The position numbers and the translations under genes were made by a program. Below the pieces are notes generated by a model. The model ran no database searches. It was not told where the DNA came from and saw nothing but the letters and a program-made list of their open reading frames with translations. 64,000 bases of DNA from Crocodylus rhombifer (Eukaryota; Chordata; Crocodylia; Crocodylidae). How positions within the stretch are numbered: the first letter of the stretch is position 1; each line of letters starts with the position of its first letter. Shown here piece after piece: positions 33,201-45,060 of this stretch. The stretch spans positions 124,001 to 188,000 of the forward strand of contig JAVSML010020405.1 in the NCBI GenBank assembly GCA_038503035.1. The letters are read 5' to 3'.

Positions 33201-36200
33201 GAGGGGCAGGGGCTCTCCTGTGACCTGCTGTGACTCTGGTTTCTTTTGGATTTACACTCCAGGACCTTGCTGGCCTGTCCCTCTCATCCCCTTCCACTGA
33301 ACCCAGGCAGGATGTCTATGCTGCAAGCACTTCTCTGGCAGCGAGCTTCCTCCCAGCAGTACCCTATCAAGCCGGGATGCCCGTGATGCATGTGTTTGCT
33401 TGTGAGAAGGGGGCAGAATGTGGACAGTCCCAAACCGAGGATCAAATCATGAATGGGCCGATGGTCCCCTGCCTGCAGCCACGCCGCGAGCATCTGTACG
33501 TCACAGACTGCTCCACTCATCCGTTCTCCCAAGGTCTCCTTAAGACTCCCCCTGGAAAAACTCTGTGACCAGGGGAACTCCTGCCCTGGGATCTCCCAGC
33601 TGCACACTGTGGCACTGGAGAGAACCCAGCTGATTTCCAGCGGCCTGCAAGATGCCTGGGGAAAGCCCCTGGCATGCAGAAGAATGGCTGCTAAGGGAAA
33701 TGGAAACCAAACCTCCCTGCAAAGAGAGGGAAGGAGCCTTCTGGGAATCCAGTGAGCTGGTCCCCCACCCGCCGCTGCAGCCTGTGGTCCTTGAGAGCTA
33801 CAGGGCACAGAGCTGCTGAAGGGACCTTGCACCTTGCGGTCCCCTCTCTGTGTGCGGAGGAGGGTCTCTGCGCGGTAGAGTCAGGCATACTTTGTGGACC
33901 ACAAGGCTGTATCGGGTCCAGGCAGGCAGGGCTCTTGCCGCGGATGCTCAGAAATCCACGGTTTTTGGGGTGCTGCAGAGAAGCGGAAAGAAACCGTGAG
34001 GCTCTAACAATGACGTTTGGGGCCAACCGACTGGGGGAACCGTCCTCCCCACCTTCGTTAAAGGGCACCTCTAATTTGGTGCCTGATGTCCTGTGACTCG
34101 GCTTATCCCACAGGTAGCTCCCGCGAAGCCTCCAGTTGGAGGAGGCCCACCCGGCGGAGCAGCCGATGAGCGGCAGTACGGATGTGGCTCCCCTGGGTGG
34201 CAACATGGCAGCACTTAGGCTTTGTCTGATGCTGGTCTTTGTTTGGCCCAAAGGACAGCATTGGTCCATACGATGGGCCTCAGGGACCGTGGAAGAGGAG
34301 GCGGTGGATGGGGCATTGTGCTGGGGTTGTGCTTCGACGCTGGAGGAGGAGGGTTTTCCTTGGGTGCTTGCCTTGGCCTTGCTCTGGGAATAGTTTTCAG
34401 CCAGGTGTAGACCTTACCTTCTTCCCTAATGTCCCAGGGCTGAGCTCTTGGGTTGTGTTTGAGAGGGGGATGGGATGCAAGGACTTGCTTAAAATGGTAA
34501 GGAAATGGAAATTCCCTTCTGCGCACCCACGTCTGGGGGTCTCCGATGGGTCAGCTCGCATAGAGAGGCTGGTGTGCAGCGCTGCCGAACTGGAGAGATG
34601 GTCCTTGAAACTGGTTTGATTTCTGCTGAATGACTGGAGAAGCCAAGGCTGGCGTTAGCCCAGGCTGGGATCCCCAGGAGGCAGGTGCCTTCTCCCTGGG
34701 CAGCCTGCGATTCCTGCCTCTCTAGCAATACCGGAGAGTTGGGGGGAGCCGCCGCCTGTGTCCCTAGCAGCCCTTTGGCTGGTGCTCTCTGTGCTGGGAT
34801 CAGCTGCCACGACATCGTGCCAGACAGCCCAAGGAGCCTCTTCCCACCCCAGAAAAAGACGGAGGCATCAGAGAGAGGGAATGCCACAGGAGCGAGCGGT
34901 GCATTCAGGCCCAAGCGCTCTGCTTCCAGGGAGCAGCTGCCTGGGTTCGGTTTTCCCCGCAGGGAGCAAACAGTTACAAGGCATCTCATCCTTCTGGCAG
35001 GGGACAGATCCCCGTCCCAGTCCTCCGGGCTCTGTGCCTTGCGGCCTGTTGGTTTGCACTGCCCAAGCTGGAGCGTCCCAAAGAGCACGCCGAAGACACC
35101 CGTGCCCTTTGGCACGCTCTGGGATGTGGATACAGCGTGCAGGCCCTTCCGTTGGACTTGAGCTGCTAGCTGTTATGCTCTGCTGAGCTTTATCGGATCT
35201 CAGAGTTTACAGGTCGACATTGCCCTGTCCTGAACGGTTTGCTCCGGGCCGGTTGCGGTGAGATGTGGCTGCTGCTCAGACGCTGAGAGGGCTCAGCCTC
35301 TCGCTAGGACCAGGGAGGAGATGGTCCCCGGAGAGCTGACGACCAGGGAGGGCAACTGCGGGAGGAGAAAGGAGGAGCATAAATCACAATCAGTGTGTAT
35401 CCCCAGGCCGCTCCAGTCCCCAGTGCTGCGTAAAGCTGCCAGGTTAATGAAGACAGGCCGGGGCTGTAAACAAAGCAGCACAGAGCAGAGCAAGCCACGC
35501 TGAGAAGGGGCTGCCAGCTCCGCGTGGCGTTAGACGCTGGGTCTGCCGGCAGTGAGCAAGGGGCCCTGAGGTTTGCATGTGCGTCTTCACACATGGCCAA
35601 GATGCAGTTTGCATCCTCCCAGTTAGCTCCTCCCTGCTAACGCAGCATCGCGTGGTGTGTGTGTGCATGTACATATGCTTGCCTTTGCCTGCTGGTCTGG
35701 TATTGTTCTTGGCCACCTCCGAGCCCTGGCCGAGCACATGCTTCATATGGCGCTGGTTCAAGTACACGTGGCCAGCACTGGATCTGAGTCAGGTGGCGTC
35801 ACTGGGAGGAAATGGTTCCTCTCTGCTCTGAACTGGGCGAGAGGTCTTGGCTCCTGGGCTGAGTTGATGAGCTGGAGATGGCCTGAGCCAGCCTCCCTGC
35901 CTATGCAGGCTCTGAAAATACCCCTCCGCCAGGCCATCCCATGGTCAATGACTCAGCCTTGATCTTGGCTTGTCTCTGAGGCTGTTGTAGCCTAAAGGGA
36001 AGCTGCAAGTTTAGGCGCCTTGCTCAGCTGCTAGGATTTCAGCTCTTTCCCTGTGGAGCTGGGGCAAGACAGGTGCACGGTTGCCCAGGCAATGAAGTTG
36101 GATGCTTCAGTATTTACCAGGCAGCCCCAGCCCAGCAAGCATGTGCCCTGAACGGGATGCGGAGAGGGGGATCCTGCCCACGTGTGCACGCACGCACCGC

Positions 36201-37659
36201 TTCAGTCTCCCATAACCATGGTTTCTGCAGCTAAAGCGGCGCCTGCCCAGAATATCAACAAGGCCAGCCGAGGGCTGGGGGTATCTCCATCGCCGGAGCT
36301 CAGCGCTGCCTTCTCTCAGCATCTCCTTCGCTTCAGACATTCCTCTCTCCGCTCTGCTGCACAGGAGGATGTGCCCAGCCTGACAAATGAGCCCAGAGCA
36401 GGGGGAGTCTGTTCCTCCGCAGCCAGAGCGGGAGCGTGAAGCAGACGGATGCAACAGTCCCCTGGGAGCAGGCGGCCAATGGGACAAGGAGGGACTGGTG
36501 ACCGGGAGTGTGTGCCGTGCGCCTCTCGTGCAGTGCGCCGTGCCAGCTCCAATCAGATTGCATCCAGGCAGCGCTAGTGACATTCAAATCTACCCACCGT
36601 GGATGGAGAATAAATGCAGGAGCCTAAAATAGGTGGCTGGCCTCATCCAATGCGGAGGCGGCAGCTCGCAGCCAGTCAGAGCACCACTGCCCCGCGTCCC
36701 ACCCGTAAAACCTTTCTCGCAAGGGAGTCTGCCTCACCTGCCCCCGCCTCTTTGCTCCCAGGACTGGGGCTGGAGCATCTGTCTCGCATCTCCTTGCTCT
36801 CTTTAATTCGTTGCTCATGCCATGAAAAATGCATCAGGGCCCAGGCCTGGGAAATAAGGGGCTGGGGAGAGGGAAACAGCAGGAAACACTGACCCAGAAA
36901 ACCTCTGCCTACTCCCCCTATTCCCAGCCCCTCCAATATGCAGGGCCAACTGCTAGGGTGGAAGCCCAGCCGTATGTCCAGACCCTTCCCCACCCTCAAG
37001 CTTTGGCGGTGTCGGTAAAATGGCACCCAGCTTTCCTGATGCTAGAGATCTAAACCCAGCCCTGGCTCTGCATTTCTCCATCGTCACAGTGCGACTGGGT
37101 TAGGGAAAGGACTGCGGACGGGAGTGTGGGTCCGCGGGTGCTTTTATTGTAATGGGCACGTGGGTTTTTAATGTGGGTTAAGCTGGTGAACAAAAGGTTT
37201 TGCAAGATGGTGTGTGTGTGTATAGAAATATATTTTAAAAAAGAAATTGGAAGGGAGCAGGTCTGTCTCGGGCATGAAGCTGACCACCCGCAGGATTCTC
37301 TGCAAGGAGATGATGAAGCTGGGGTTGGGAAACTGCACAGCAAACCCCTGAGGGGACAGCCGTGATGCTCCGCTGGCAGCCCCAGCTCGGGAGGAGCTGC
37401 ACGAGGGCTGCCGCGGGAAGGCTCTTCGGCTGAGCAAAGGCAGCGGGTAGAATTTATCCATTCCTTGTGCTGCAAAGCCACGTGTAAAACACTCTGGGGA
37501 AGAGCTCTTCTAAGCGCTGCCAGCACTCGCTGAATAATGCATCCCCAAATTATTAGGAGCAACAGCTGCAGCTTAGCAAATTGGAACCGCTTAGTGGGGT
37601 CGCAGCTTGCCTGAGAGGGAGAAAATGATTTCCTTGGCTCTGCAAGGCGCCTCCAGGAC
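30221..37659. other. Long GC-rich gene-free block
   Basis: More than 7 kb in which I could recognise no exon, RNA gene or transposon. CpG-rich patches occur at 31.5-32.1 kb and 36.2-36.5 kb. Many overlapping open frames exist, the longest at 32018-32989 on the minus strand (323 codons). Their composition (S, P, G, A, R, Q rich, no domain) and the overlap on both strands fit chance in GC-rich DNA. Confidence 0.4.
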
Positions 37660-37840
37660 GACCCGCTCTCCTGGCACACGAGGGGTGGAACAAAGGCCTG
37701 CCTTTAACTTTGAGCTGCCTTTCATAGCCCAAGCACAGCGAGCGGGCTGTGACCGCGTGCCCCAGATCGGCGCTGGGAATGGACCCCACCTCCCCTGGCA
37801 CCCGGCAGAGCGCCCTGCTCATTAGACCACGGCTGCCTTG
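37660..37840 (-). repeat. MIR/tRNA-SINE-like fragment
   Basis: Antisense layout with CGCGTGCCCCAGATCGG, then CGCTGGGAATGGACCCCACC, then AGAGCGCCCTGCTCATTAGA and CCACGG. This resembles the antisense tRNA-like head of MIR-type SINEs (tail of type CACTAGACCAC). Confidence 0.5.
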
Positions 37841-38357
37841 TCTGGTCTTAAGGCGCTCTAATAATGGAGGATGACCCCGGCAGTGGTTCTCGTGTGGGTC
37901 CGGTAGTGCCTGTGGCTGGGAGCAGGGCTCTGCCAAGCCAGGTGCAGTGCGTCTCCGTAAGGCAACCCCGGCTCTACAGAGCCTGTGGCCTCGGCAGACA
38001 AAAAGTGGGAAGGAGGCACAGAGAGAAGGCCAGGGTCAGTGTCAGAGTCAGGCGGTTCCCCAGCGTCTCTGTTGTAACCTGGATGGGGGGAGAGAGAGAG
38101 CCTGGGAGTCTAGCCCAGCCCTGTCAAGGGACAGACAGTTGACTCACTGGCTCTAATCTCTCCCTTTTTATCTCAGCCCATTATTGCCATTCCTGAAGGG
38201 TGAGCAGCTCGGCTCACTCACCCCCAGGCTCTGTGCCCTTGCCTCCCAAGAGGCAGGCACACAAATGCAGAGTGCAGACTCACAGCACAGAAATGTGTGA
38301 CACAGCCCTGCTGCATGGCTTGGCCCTGCTCTCTGCAAGTGCCCGGGGTGGTCGGTG
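37841..38357. other. Gene-free block
   Basis: Nothing recognised. Confidence 0.4.
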
Positions 38358-38436
38358 AGAGCTAGCTGTGTGTGTGTGCATGTGCTGTGTAAGCACGAGT
38401 TGTGTGTGGGTGTACATGTGCTCTGTAAGCACTAGC

Positions 38437-38469
<33 letters not shown>

Positions 38470-39128
38470 ATGCGTGTTCTGTAAATGTTAGCTTTCTGTA
38501 CATGTGCTCTGTAAGCACTAACTTGGTGTGTGTGTGCTCTCAGTAAGTGCTAGTTTCATGTGTATGTGTGTGTGCGCTAAGCACTAGCTTTGTATGTGTG
38601 AATACGCTCTGTAAGTGCTAGCTTTGTGTATGTGCACGCGCTCTATAAATGTTAGCTTTGTGTGTGCGTTGTGTAAGCAGTAGCTTTGTGTGTGTGCGTG
38701 TGTTCTGTAAGTGCTAGCTTTTTAAATGTGCATGTGTGCTATGCTAGCTTTCTGTGTGCACGCATGTGTGCTGTAAGTGCTAGCTTTGTGTGTGTGTGCG
38801 CTCTCAGCACTAGCTTTGTGTGTGTTTGTGTTCTGTAAGTGCTAGTTTCACATGTGTGTGCTCTGTAAGCACTAGCTTTGTGTGTGTCTGCACTCCGTAA
38901 ATGCTAGCTTTGTGTGTGCATATGCGTGTGCTGTAAGTGCTAGCTTTGAGTGCATATACTCTGTAAGCATTAGGTTCACACGCACGTGTATGTATTTGTG
39001 CACGTTCTCTGTAAGCACTAGTTTTTGTGTGTGTGCTTATGTGCTCTGTAAGCACTAGTTTTGCATGTGTGTGTGCTCTGTAAGTGCTAACTGTGTCTGT
39101 GTCGGGGGGTGTGTGTGTGTGTCTGTGG
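38358..39128 (+). repeat. GT-rich minisatellite, about 22 units
   Basis: Tandem units of roughly 30-40 bp, each built as CTCTGTAAGCACTAGCTTTG followed by a variable (GT)n stretch. Units alternate between GTAAGCACTAGC and GTAAGTGCTAGC variants. Units differ at several bases and in the length of the GT part, so this is an old, variable array. It begins near CTAGCTGTGTGTG and fades into a plain GT run near 39.12 kb. Confidence 0.92.
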
Positions 39129-40064
39129 CGAGGGCTAGTTCTGGTCCCAGTCTTCAGAGGAATCTCACCCACTCCTCCCAGTCTCTTCTGCTCCTTGCTT
39201 CTGAGGCCAGCAAGTGGCCTTGTGCTTTATACTGGGCTTACTTAAAAATGGAGTCAGCCCAGCTGTGCTGGAAGCGGGGCCATGCTGGCATGGGCTTCAG
39301 TGGAGTTGATCCCAACTCCTCCTCCCTAAAAAGGCCAAAGTGACCCCGTGGTCTGGGCTTCCCTTTGGGATGGGAGAATGGCTCTGTGCTGGCTCAGGCA
39401 TGGGCTTGCTACAGGGATTGGTGCTGGCAGCGAGAGCTGCTCTCCTGGCCTGGCCGTGGCTGCCTCGTTCTGTTCTCCCCAGGGGTGGCAAGGAGAGGGG
39501 GGCTCCCTGCTTCCCCAGCACAACCGTCTTCCCCCTCCCCTGTATCGTGAGTTTCTTTTTCATGAATTTCTGAGTCTTGGGTCTCCAGAGAGTGCTAAGA
39601 GAGCGAGCCCTGGGGACCGGGAGCTTCTGCCTGTAGTGCCAGCGCCAACAGGGTGCCAGCCCAAGAGGCCCCTCTCCCTGGGCCGAAGCGGGGCCCACTT
39701 GGTGCCTGACCTCTGTAGAGACTGCTACTGACCTCTGTCTCCACAGGAACCGGAATGAGCCCTGCCAAGCTCATTGCACGGAGACTGGCCAGAGGGTCCC
39801 ACCCAGTGATTCCTGTGTCGTGGCACAGGGAGTATGTCCGGGTCTTGCTGGGAGCTTGCATTTCTGCTCTTTCCCGTGCCCCCCACTCGCATGTTCTGCA
39901 CAGCAGCAGCCAAGGTCCCAGGGAGCGGTTTATGAATGAGACAGGTGTGAAACCCTCAGCAGCTGGGGAGATGCTGGCAGCCAGGCCTGGGGTTGCTCTG
40001 TCAGCTCTCCAGGCTCCCCAGCCCCACACAGGGAGGACTAGAGAAAGGCGGTGCGGTAAATCTC
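39129..40064. other. Gene-free block
   Basis: Nothing recognised; chance frames on both strands. Confidence 0.4.
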
Positions 40065-41215
40065 CTCAATCCAGACTTCGGTGAAGGATTTGCTGTGGAG
40101 CCCTCTGAGAAGCTCTTAGCTAAGATGAGGATTAGCGGGGAAATTCTCAGGTGGGCGAAGCGCTGGCTCAAGAGGAGATGGCACTGGGCCAAGGTTACTA
40201 GCGGAGTTGCTCGGCCGTCAACCTGGGAACCCATCCTGCTTAATAATATCTTCTTTAATAACCTTGGTAAATGAAATAGGAGCCTGCTGCCAACATCTGT
40301 CGGTGACATGAGCTAGAACGCTTCTCCGAAACCAAGGAGACTTGGGCTATCGGACAGACAGATCTGGGTTGCTTCCAGGACTGGAATAACACGACTGGGA
40401 TGAAATTCAGGAGTATAGACGACTTCATTTCTGGGCATTTTATGGACAGGGGAAAGCAGAGGGCTATTTGGGAAGCAGTTAACAACGGTGGGTCCAAAGG
40501 GGCGACTTTCCATGGTGGAACCAGTAAATGGAAGGCCAGGAGCAGCCGGAGCTCGGCAGAGACATTGCCGAGACACGGGGTAAGGAGTCACGTTGGGTCA
40601 AACTCTCGAGATTGGTGGTGAATGAGAAACATGGGATTTTCCCAGCCCAGGAAGAGGGGGGAAAGGGGGCTGGAAGCGCCTCTTGTCCTTTTGTTTGTGA
40701 GAGTTCTGCGATTATAAAAGCGAGGGGAGAGGGCAAAGCAAAGAATGACCCAGTGTCTGGGATGTGGAGGAGGTGAGAGCCACTACTTCCCAGCAGGCAA
40801 GGTCTGCCTTAGTGTGGAGAAGGGATCGCATAGCTTTAGTCCTTCTTGAGAAGCAAAGACTGAGTGGGGATTTAACAGCAGCCTTCAGCTCCCTGAAGAG
40901 GGGTTCAAAAGACGATGGAGCTGGGCTGTTCTCAGCGGTGGCAGATGACAGAACAAGGAGCAATGGGCTCAAGTTGCAGCAAGGGAAGTTTAGATTAGAT
41001 ATTAGGAAAAACCTTATCACAAGGAGGGTAGTAAAGCACTGGAATAGGCTCCCCAGAGAGGTGGTGGACTCTCCATCCTTGGAGGTTTTAAGACCTGGCT
41101 AGACAAAGCCTTGGCTGGGATGGTCTAGTTGGGGCCGGTCCTGCTTTAAGCAGGGGCTTGGGCTAGATGTGACCTCCTGAGGTCCCTTCCAGTCCTCTAT
41201 GATTCAAGTGCTAGA
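40065..41215 (+). mobile_element. Degenerate CR1 LINE (RT region to 3' end)
   Basis: Reads collinearly with CR1 ORF2. FGEGFAVEPSEKLLAKMR corresponds to the palm segment with FDTV. A decayed GVPQGSVLGPILFNIF segment is visible as EPILLNNIFFNNLGK. The C-terminal thumb at 40764-41102 has [37 protein letters not shown] and RLPREVVDSPSLEVL. The 3' UTR ends GGGCTAGATGTGACCTCCTG, then AGGTCCCTTCCAGTCC and CTATGATTC. The catalytic FADD is lost and frame breaks are present, so the copy is dead. At over 1.1 kb it is the longest transposon remnant in the window. Confidence 0.85.
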
Positions 41216-41385
41216 ACAGCTTTCTAGTGAGACCATGGCACCTCTATCACTAGATGCCTTTTTTAAGGGCAGGTTTAGGCAAACATCATCTGGGAGAAGT
41301 TAGATAGGAACGACATACCTTCAACAGAGAGATGGACTAGATGAACCTCCTGAGGTCTCTTCCAGCCCTGTGATTGCATGGATTT
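41216..41385 (+). mobile_element. Second CR1 3' end, adjacent to the first
   Basis: GCACCTCTATCACTAGATGC, then TTTTTTAAGGGCAGGTTTAG, then GATGGACTAGATGAACCTCC and GAGGTCTCTTCCAGCCCTGT. This is an independent short CR1 tail directly behind the previous element's terminus. Confidence 0.8.
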
Positions 41386-44099
41386 CCACCCCCTGCCAAC
41401 ACACAACACATGCATCCCAGGAACGAAAGCAGCACTTTAACCAGATGGAGTTTCAAGCTGGTTTATGATGACATTGGTTGTTACAATATTGTGTGAACAT
41501 CAAGGGCATGATGTCTGTGACCTGAGAGCCTCCCGGCCCCAACCCCATGGGGTTTGTTCCATCCTTATTTTCTTGGGCGCCGAGAGGTCTGTCTTCCGTG
41601 GCCCGTGCTTCTCAGCTGCCTTGGCTGGGAGTAAGGTTTTTTCCCATCATGTGGGCCTGTGACTCCTTTTGTGGTGCAGGTAAAACTGTCTCCTTGCCTC
41701 TCCCAAGCCTTGTCCCCAAGCCTTTGACACTTTCCACCATCATACAGTGCTCACATAGGGTATTTGCATTTCATTTCCCTGGTTTATGGAAAGTAGAAGG
41801 CCACGTTGGTTGGCCGTACGTCTGTACGAAGGCTGTGCCGTTACCCAGGGTGGGAGGTGTGTTATTATTTAACGAACACCCATGAGACTGCCCAGTGATT
41901 TTTCCTTTTCACCTTCAAGGGGCTATATCCCAGGGGGGAGAGTCTGAGCTACTGGGGAATCTGAGTTAAGAGTTTGCTGGGTGCAGGGCATTTTGGAGCT
42001 GGCGCATCTGCCCTTTCCCTTTTTGGCTGCAGACTGTCACTTCGGCTCTGGCAGTCATTTCTCCACTCAGTTAATCAGCTTCACCCTGAGGAAGGCATGT
42101 GGTGGATACAGATTTACTAGCCTTTAATGGCTCTTTTTATTGGGGCTGATTGAACTGAGGAACAGGCCAGCCTTCAGCACTGGGAAAGTAGCCCTGCTGT
42201 GTGCACGACCTGGCACCGGCAGCACTTGCTGAGGTTCCTCGGCAAGGAACGGGCCTCCCTGAGGTTGTGTGCGTGTGTCTTGCACAGACACTGCATGTGT
42301 GTGAGTGCCCGGAGCAGTGGTGTCCATTGTGTATGCTAGGCTGTGTGCGCCTCTGCAAGAGCCCAAACCAATCGGCACTCTGGACTGGATGGAACGAAAG
42401 GCCCAGTATCTCTTTGCACTTCTGCAGCTGGTGCAGGAAGCTGCTGTTTCTCCAGGGATGCCCACGCGTTTCTCCTCAAGGGTCCTGCCTTTCTAGAATA
42501 AGACTGACCAGACACCCCATCCCGTATCTCCAGAGCTGCTGGCTTCTGAGGCCCAGACAACTTCTGTCTGAGAGTGATCCTTGCAGAATATGGCAAGCCC
42601 AGTGATTTCTGCCAGGGGTCCGTGCTTCAATCCTCCCGCAGAGCTGTGGTGTCCTGGCCAGCCTCAGCCCTCCCCAGTATCCATTTAAATTGGGTGGCAT
42701 TTCTGCATCCTTTGAGTTGCTCTTAGCTCACTGAGTCTAACTCCTGAGTTTCCTGTGGGGTGCTCCGTTCACGTGTGGCGGGGGGAAGCAGGGGCTGGAT
42801 GTCGGCGGTGTTCATTTGTGTCTGCGGGCCTGGGTCCCTCCTTGTGACTTTGACCAACGCAGTGGGTTGGGAGGAGCGCCCCTGCCATGGCTGCGTTACA
42901 CTAGTGCGTCCCAGCCTGCGGTGCCTCCAGGAAGCTTTCCAGGTGGAACTTGAGATGTTGGTATCGACCTGTGAAGGCCCCTGGCGGCCTGGGCCTCCCA
43001 GCCCCCTACCCATCACCTTGCAGCCTCCAAGGTCAGCAGAGCCGCTTGCACGACTTGTCACAGCTGCGGGCTCCTGGGTACGATGGGGGAGGAGATGTGG
43101 TGTTGTGTGCAGGTCCTCCCTTTGGCACAGCATGATCCATCTGGCACCCTGACCCTCCTCCCTTCCCCAGAAACAGAGCTGGAGCCATGCAGAGCCCTGT
43201 GCAGCATGATGCCCTGCTGTCTGCCTCTGGGCATTGCCACGCTACTGCCATCATGGGTCCCATCAGGGGCTTTCTCTCCTGATCATTCCTTCCTGCTGCT
43301 TGGCTGCCTTCTACCAGCTAGCTACAGCCCCTCTGAGCCTCATTGTTTCAGGGTAATAGGATGCAGGCAGCCTGGTGACCTCCAGGGGTCAAGGAGCAGG
43401 ATGGAGACAGGGGTCATGACAGCACTTACCAGTCAGCCAAGACCATGTGCTGCCTCGCTGAGAGGGACTGGCAGCCCTGCTTGAGGGGGCCGGGGGAGAA
43501 AAGAGCAGCCACAACCTCCATGAGATGTCTCCTCCTCTGCTGGCAGAAGTGGGTGCAAACAGAGTGGATTCTGCGGGCTGCGTCAGGACTGAATTTGGCC
43601 CCTGGGGACGTGTCGGAGGTTCTTAGGGCTGGTTTGCACACAAGCACGTGCAAAAGGGATGAGGGACTGGAATGACCCATTGGGGTGTCCAGTGAGAGCT
43701 CGGCTGCCAACCCCCTGGGCTCAGACTTGATGCCCCATAGGATCTGAAGCTTAGACAGGAACCCAGCCCAGTGTGAGTTAAGCCTTGTGCATCCCCCACC
43801 CACAGCAGAGTAATCTCCCTTGGGTGCTGCGGTCCTGCAGCGCCGTCTCTGGAGGACATGTCACCAGTTGTGTATCCGCAGCTTCTCCGCCAAAAGATTC
43901 AGTGATTCTCCTGCATCTGTGCCGTGACAGCTTGGGGGCTGATGACCCAGCACCTGGGCTCTAACCTCGGGGTCCTCTCTCAATGGAAGGAAGGAAATTC
44001 TAACACTCGGGAAAGGCAGCTGGAGATTTACAGGTTTCCTCCAGCAGTGGGCTGAGCAGAAGGCAAGCACATACGCACGCATAGGCACATGCGCATAGC
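41386..44099. other. Gene-free block
   Basis: No exon recognised. Confidence 0.4.
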
Positions 44100-44156
44100 C
44101 ATGCATACATATACACGTGTGTGTGCGTGCGCGCACACATACACACACATGCACGC
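44100..44156. repeat. 57-nt alternating purine/pyrimidine tract
   Basis: From 44100 to 44156 every odd position is a purine and every even one a pyrimidine, without exception. Its middle, GTGTGTGTGCGTGCGCGCAC, is followed by ACATACACACACATGCACGC. Such tracts are the classic Z-DNA-forming type. The 30 bases before it are also largely alternating. Confidence 0.9.
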
Positions 44157-44949
44157 TCCAGCAGCATCCCTGACTTTATCTCTCCTCTCCCCGCCCCCAC
44201 CCAACAAATCAAGACTGCAGTAATCAGCAGGGATAACATGCCCAGCGCAGCAGGAAAAGATTAAAAATCTGGCCAGAGATTGGATTCAGAAATGATTTGC
44301 AGAGATAAGATTTATTCCCTCTCCAGACACATCCTTCCATTAAGAGCAAAAAAGCCCCTCTCCGTAAATCTTGCTCCTTTCTCTGCAGGCTAAAGGCTTC
44401 TTCCCCTGCTCCCACAGCTCCCCGGGGACTGAGAGGTAGCTTGTTTCTTGCTGCACCCCAGAAGAGGAAAGGCATTACATTAAGCCTTAGCTAGTCCGTC
44501 TTGCTCAGCTGGGCTTGGATTGCTCTGTGCAGTATGTTCACTAGACCACGGTTAATCCCAGGGTGGGAGCTTTCCCCCCTTCCCTTAAGGAGCCTGTTCA
44601 TGGCCTGGCAGACCTCACGTCCGGATGCTCATTCTCTTGCTATTCAGCCTTCAGCTTTCCCCTCTCCCTTCCTTTCTCTTCCTCCCAGCTTGCGGCCGAC
44701 ACACCCATTGCAGCCGCTGGGTTGTCTGCAGCAACTTTGAAAACACATCAGATGTAACAAGCTAGACAGAGGTCAGAGTCTAACTGCACCCTGTCGGATG
44801 CCACTAGCAAATTCCCTTCCTCCTGGGTGGCTACGTTTGGCAGCAGCAGCCCCACCTCACGATCCTACAGCCTTTGACGAGCTTGAATGCACTTCCTCTT
44901 CTCCTGTAAGCCTGGGAGGGCGTTATTCCAGGGTGGCATGTACCCGCTG
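44157..44949. other. Gene-free block
   Basis: Nothing recognised. Confidence 0.4.
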
Positions 44950-45060
44950 TATGCAGGGCAGAGGGTCATAGCAATGCCAGCAACTTGCACAAGATCCCAC
45001 GGTACGTCTAGGAATAGAACCAGGTCCCTGATGTCCCTGTCCGGTGCCTACAGAACGGAG
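44950..45060 (-). repeat. Possible MIR-type SINE fragment
   Basis: Antisense-like blocks AACTTGCACAAGATCCCACG, then CTAGGAATAGAACCAGGTCC, then CTGTCCGGTGCC. The GGGAAACTGAGGC box is absent, so the call is weak. Confidence 0.45.

Noticed and set aside
37880..37900. CAGTGGTTCTCGTG resembling a hAT 5' terminus
   Set aside because: Only about 12 bases match, with no matching partner end nearby.
38358..39128. CRISPR-like appearance of regularly spaced repeats
   Set aside because: Spacers are just variable GT runs, units are inexact, and the DNA is vertebrate. It is a minisatellite.
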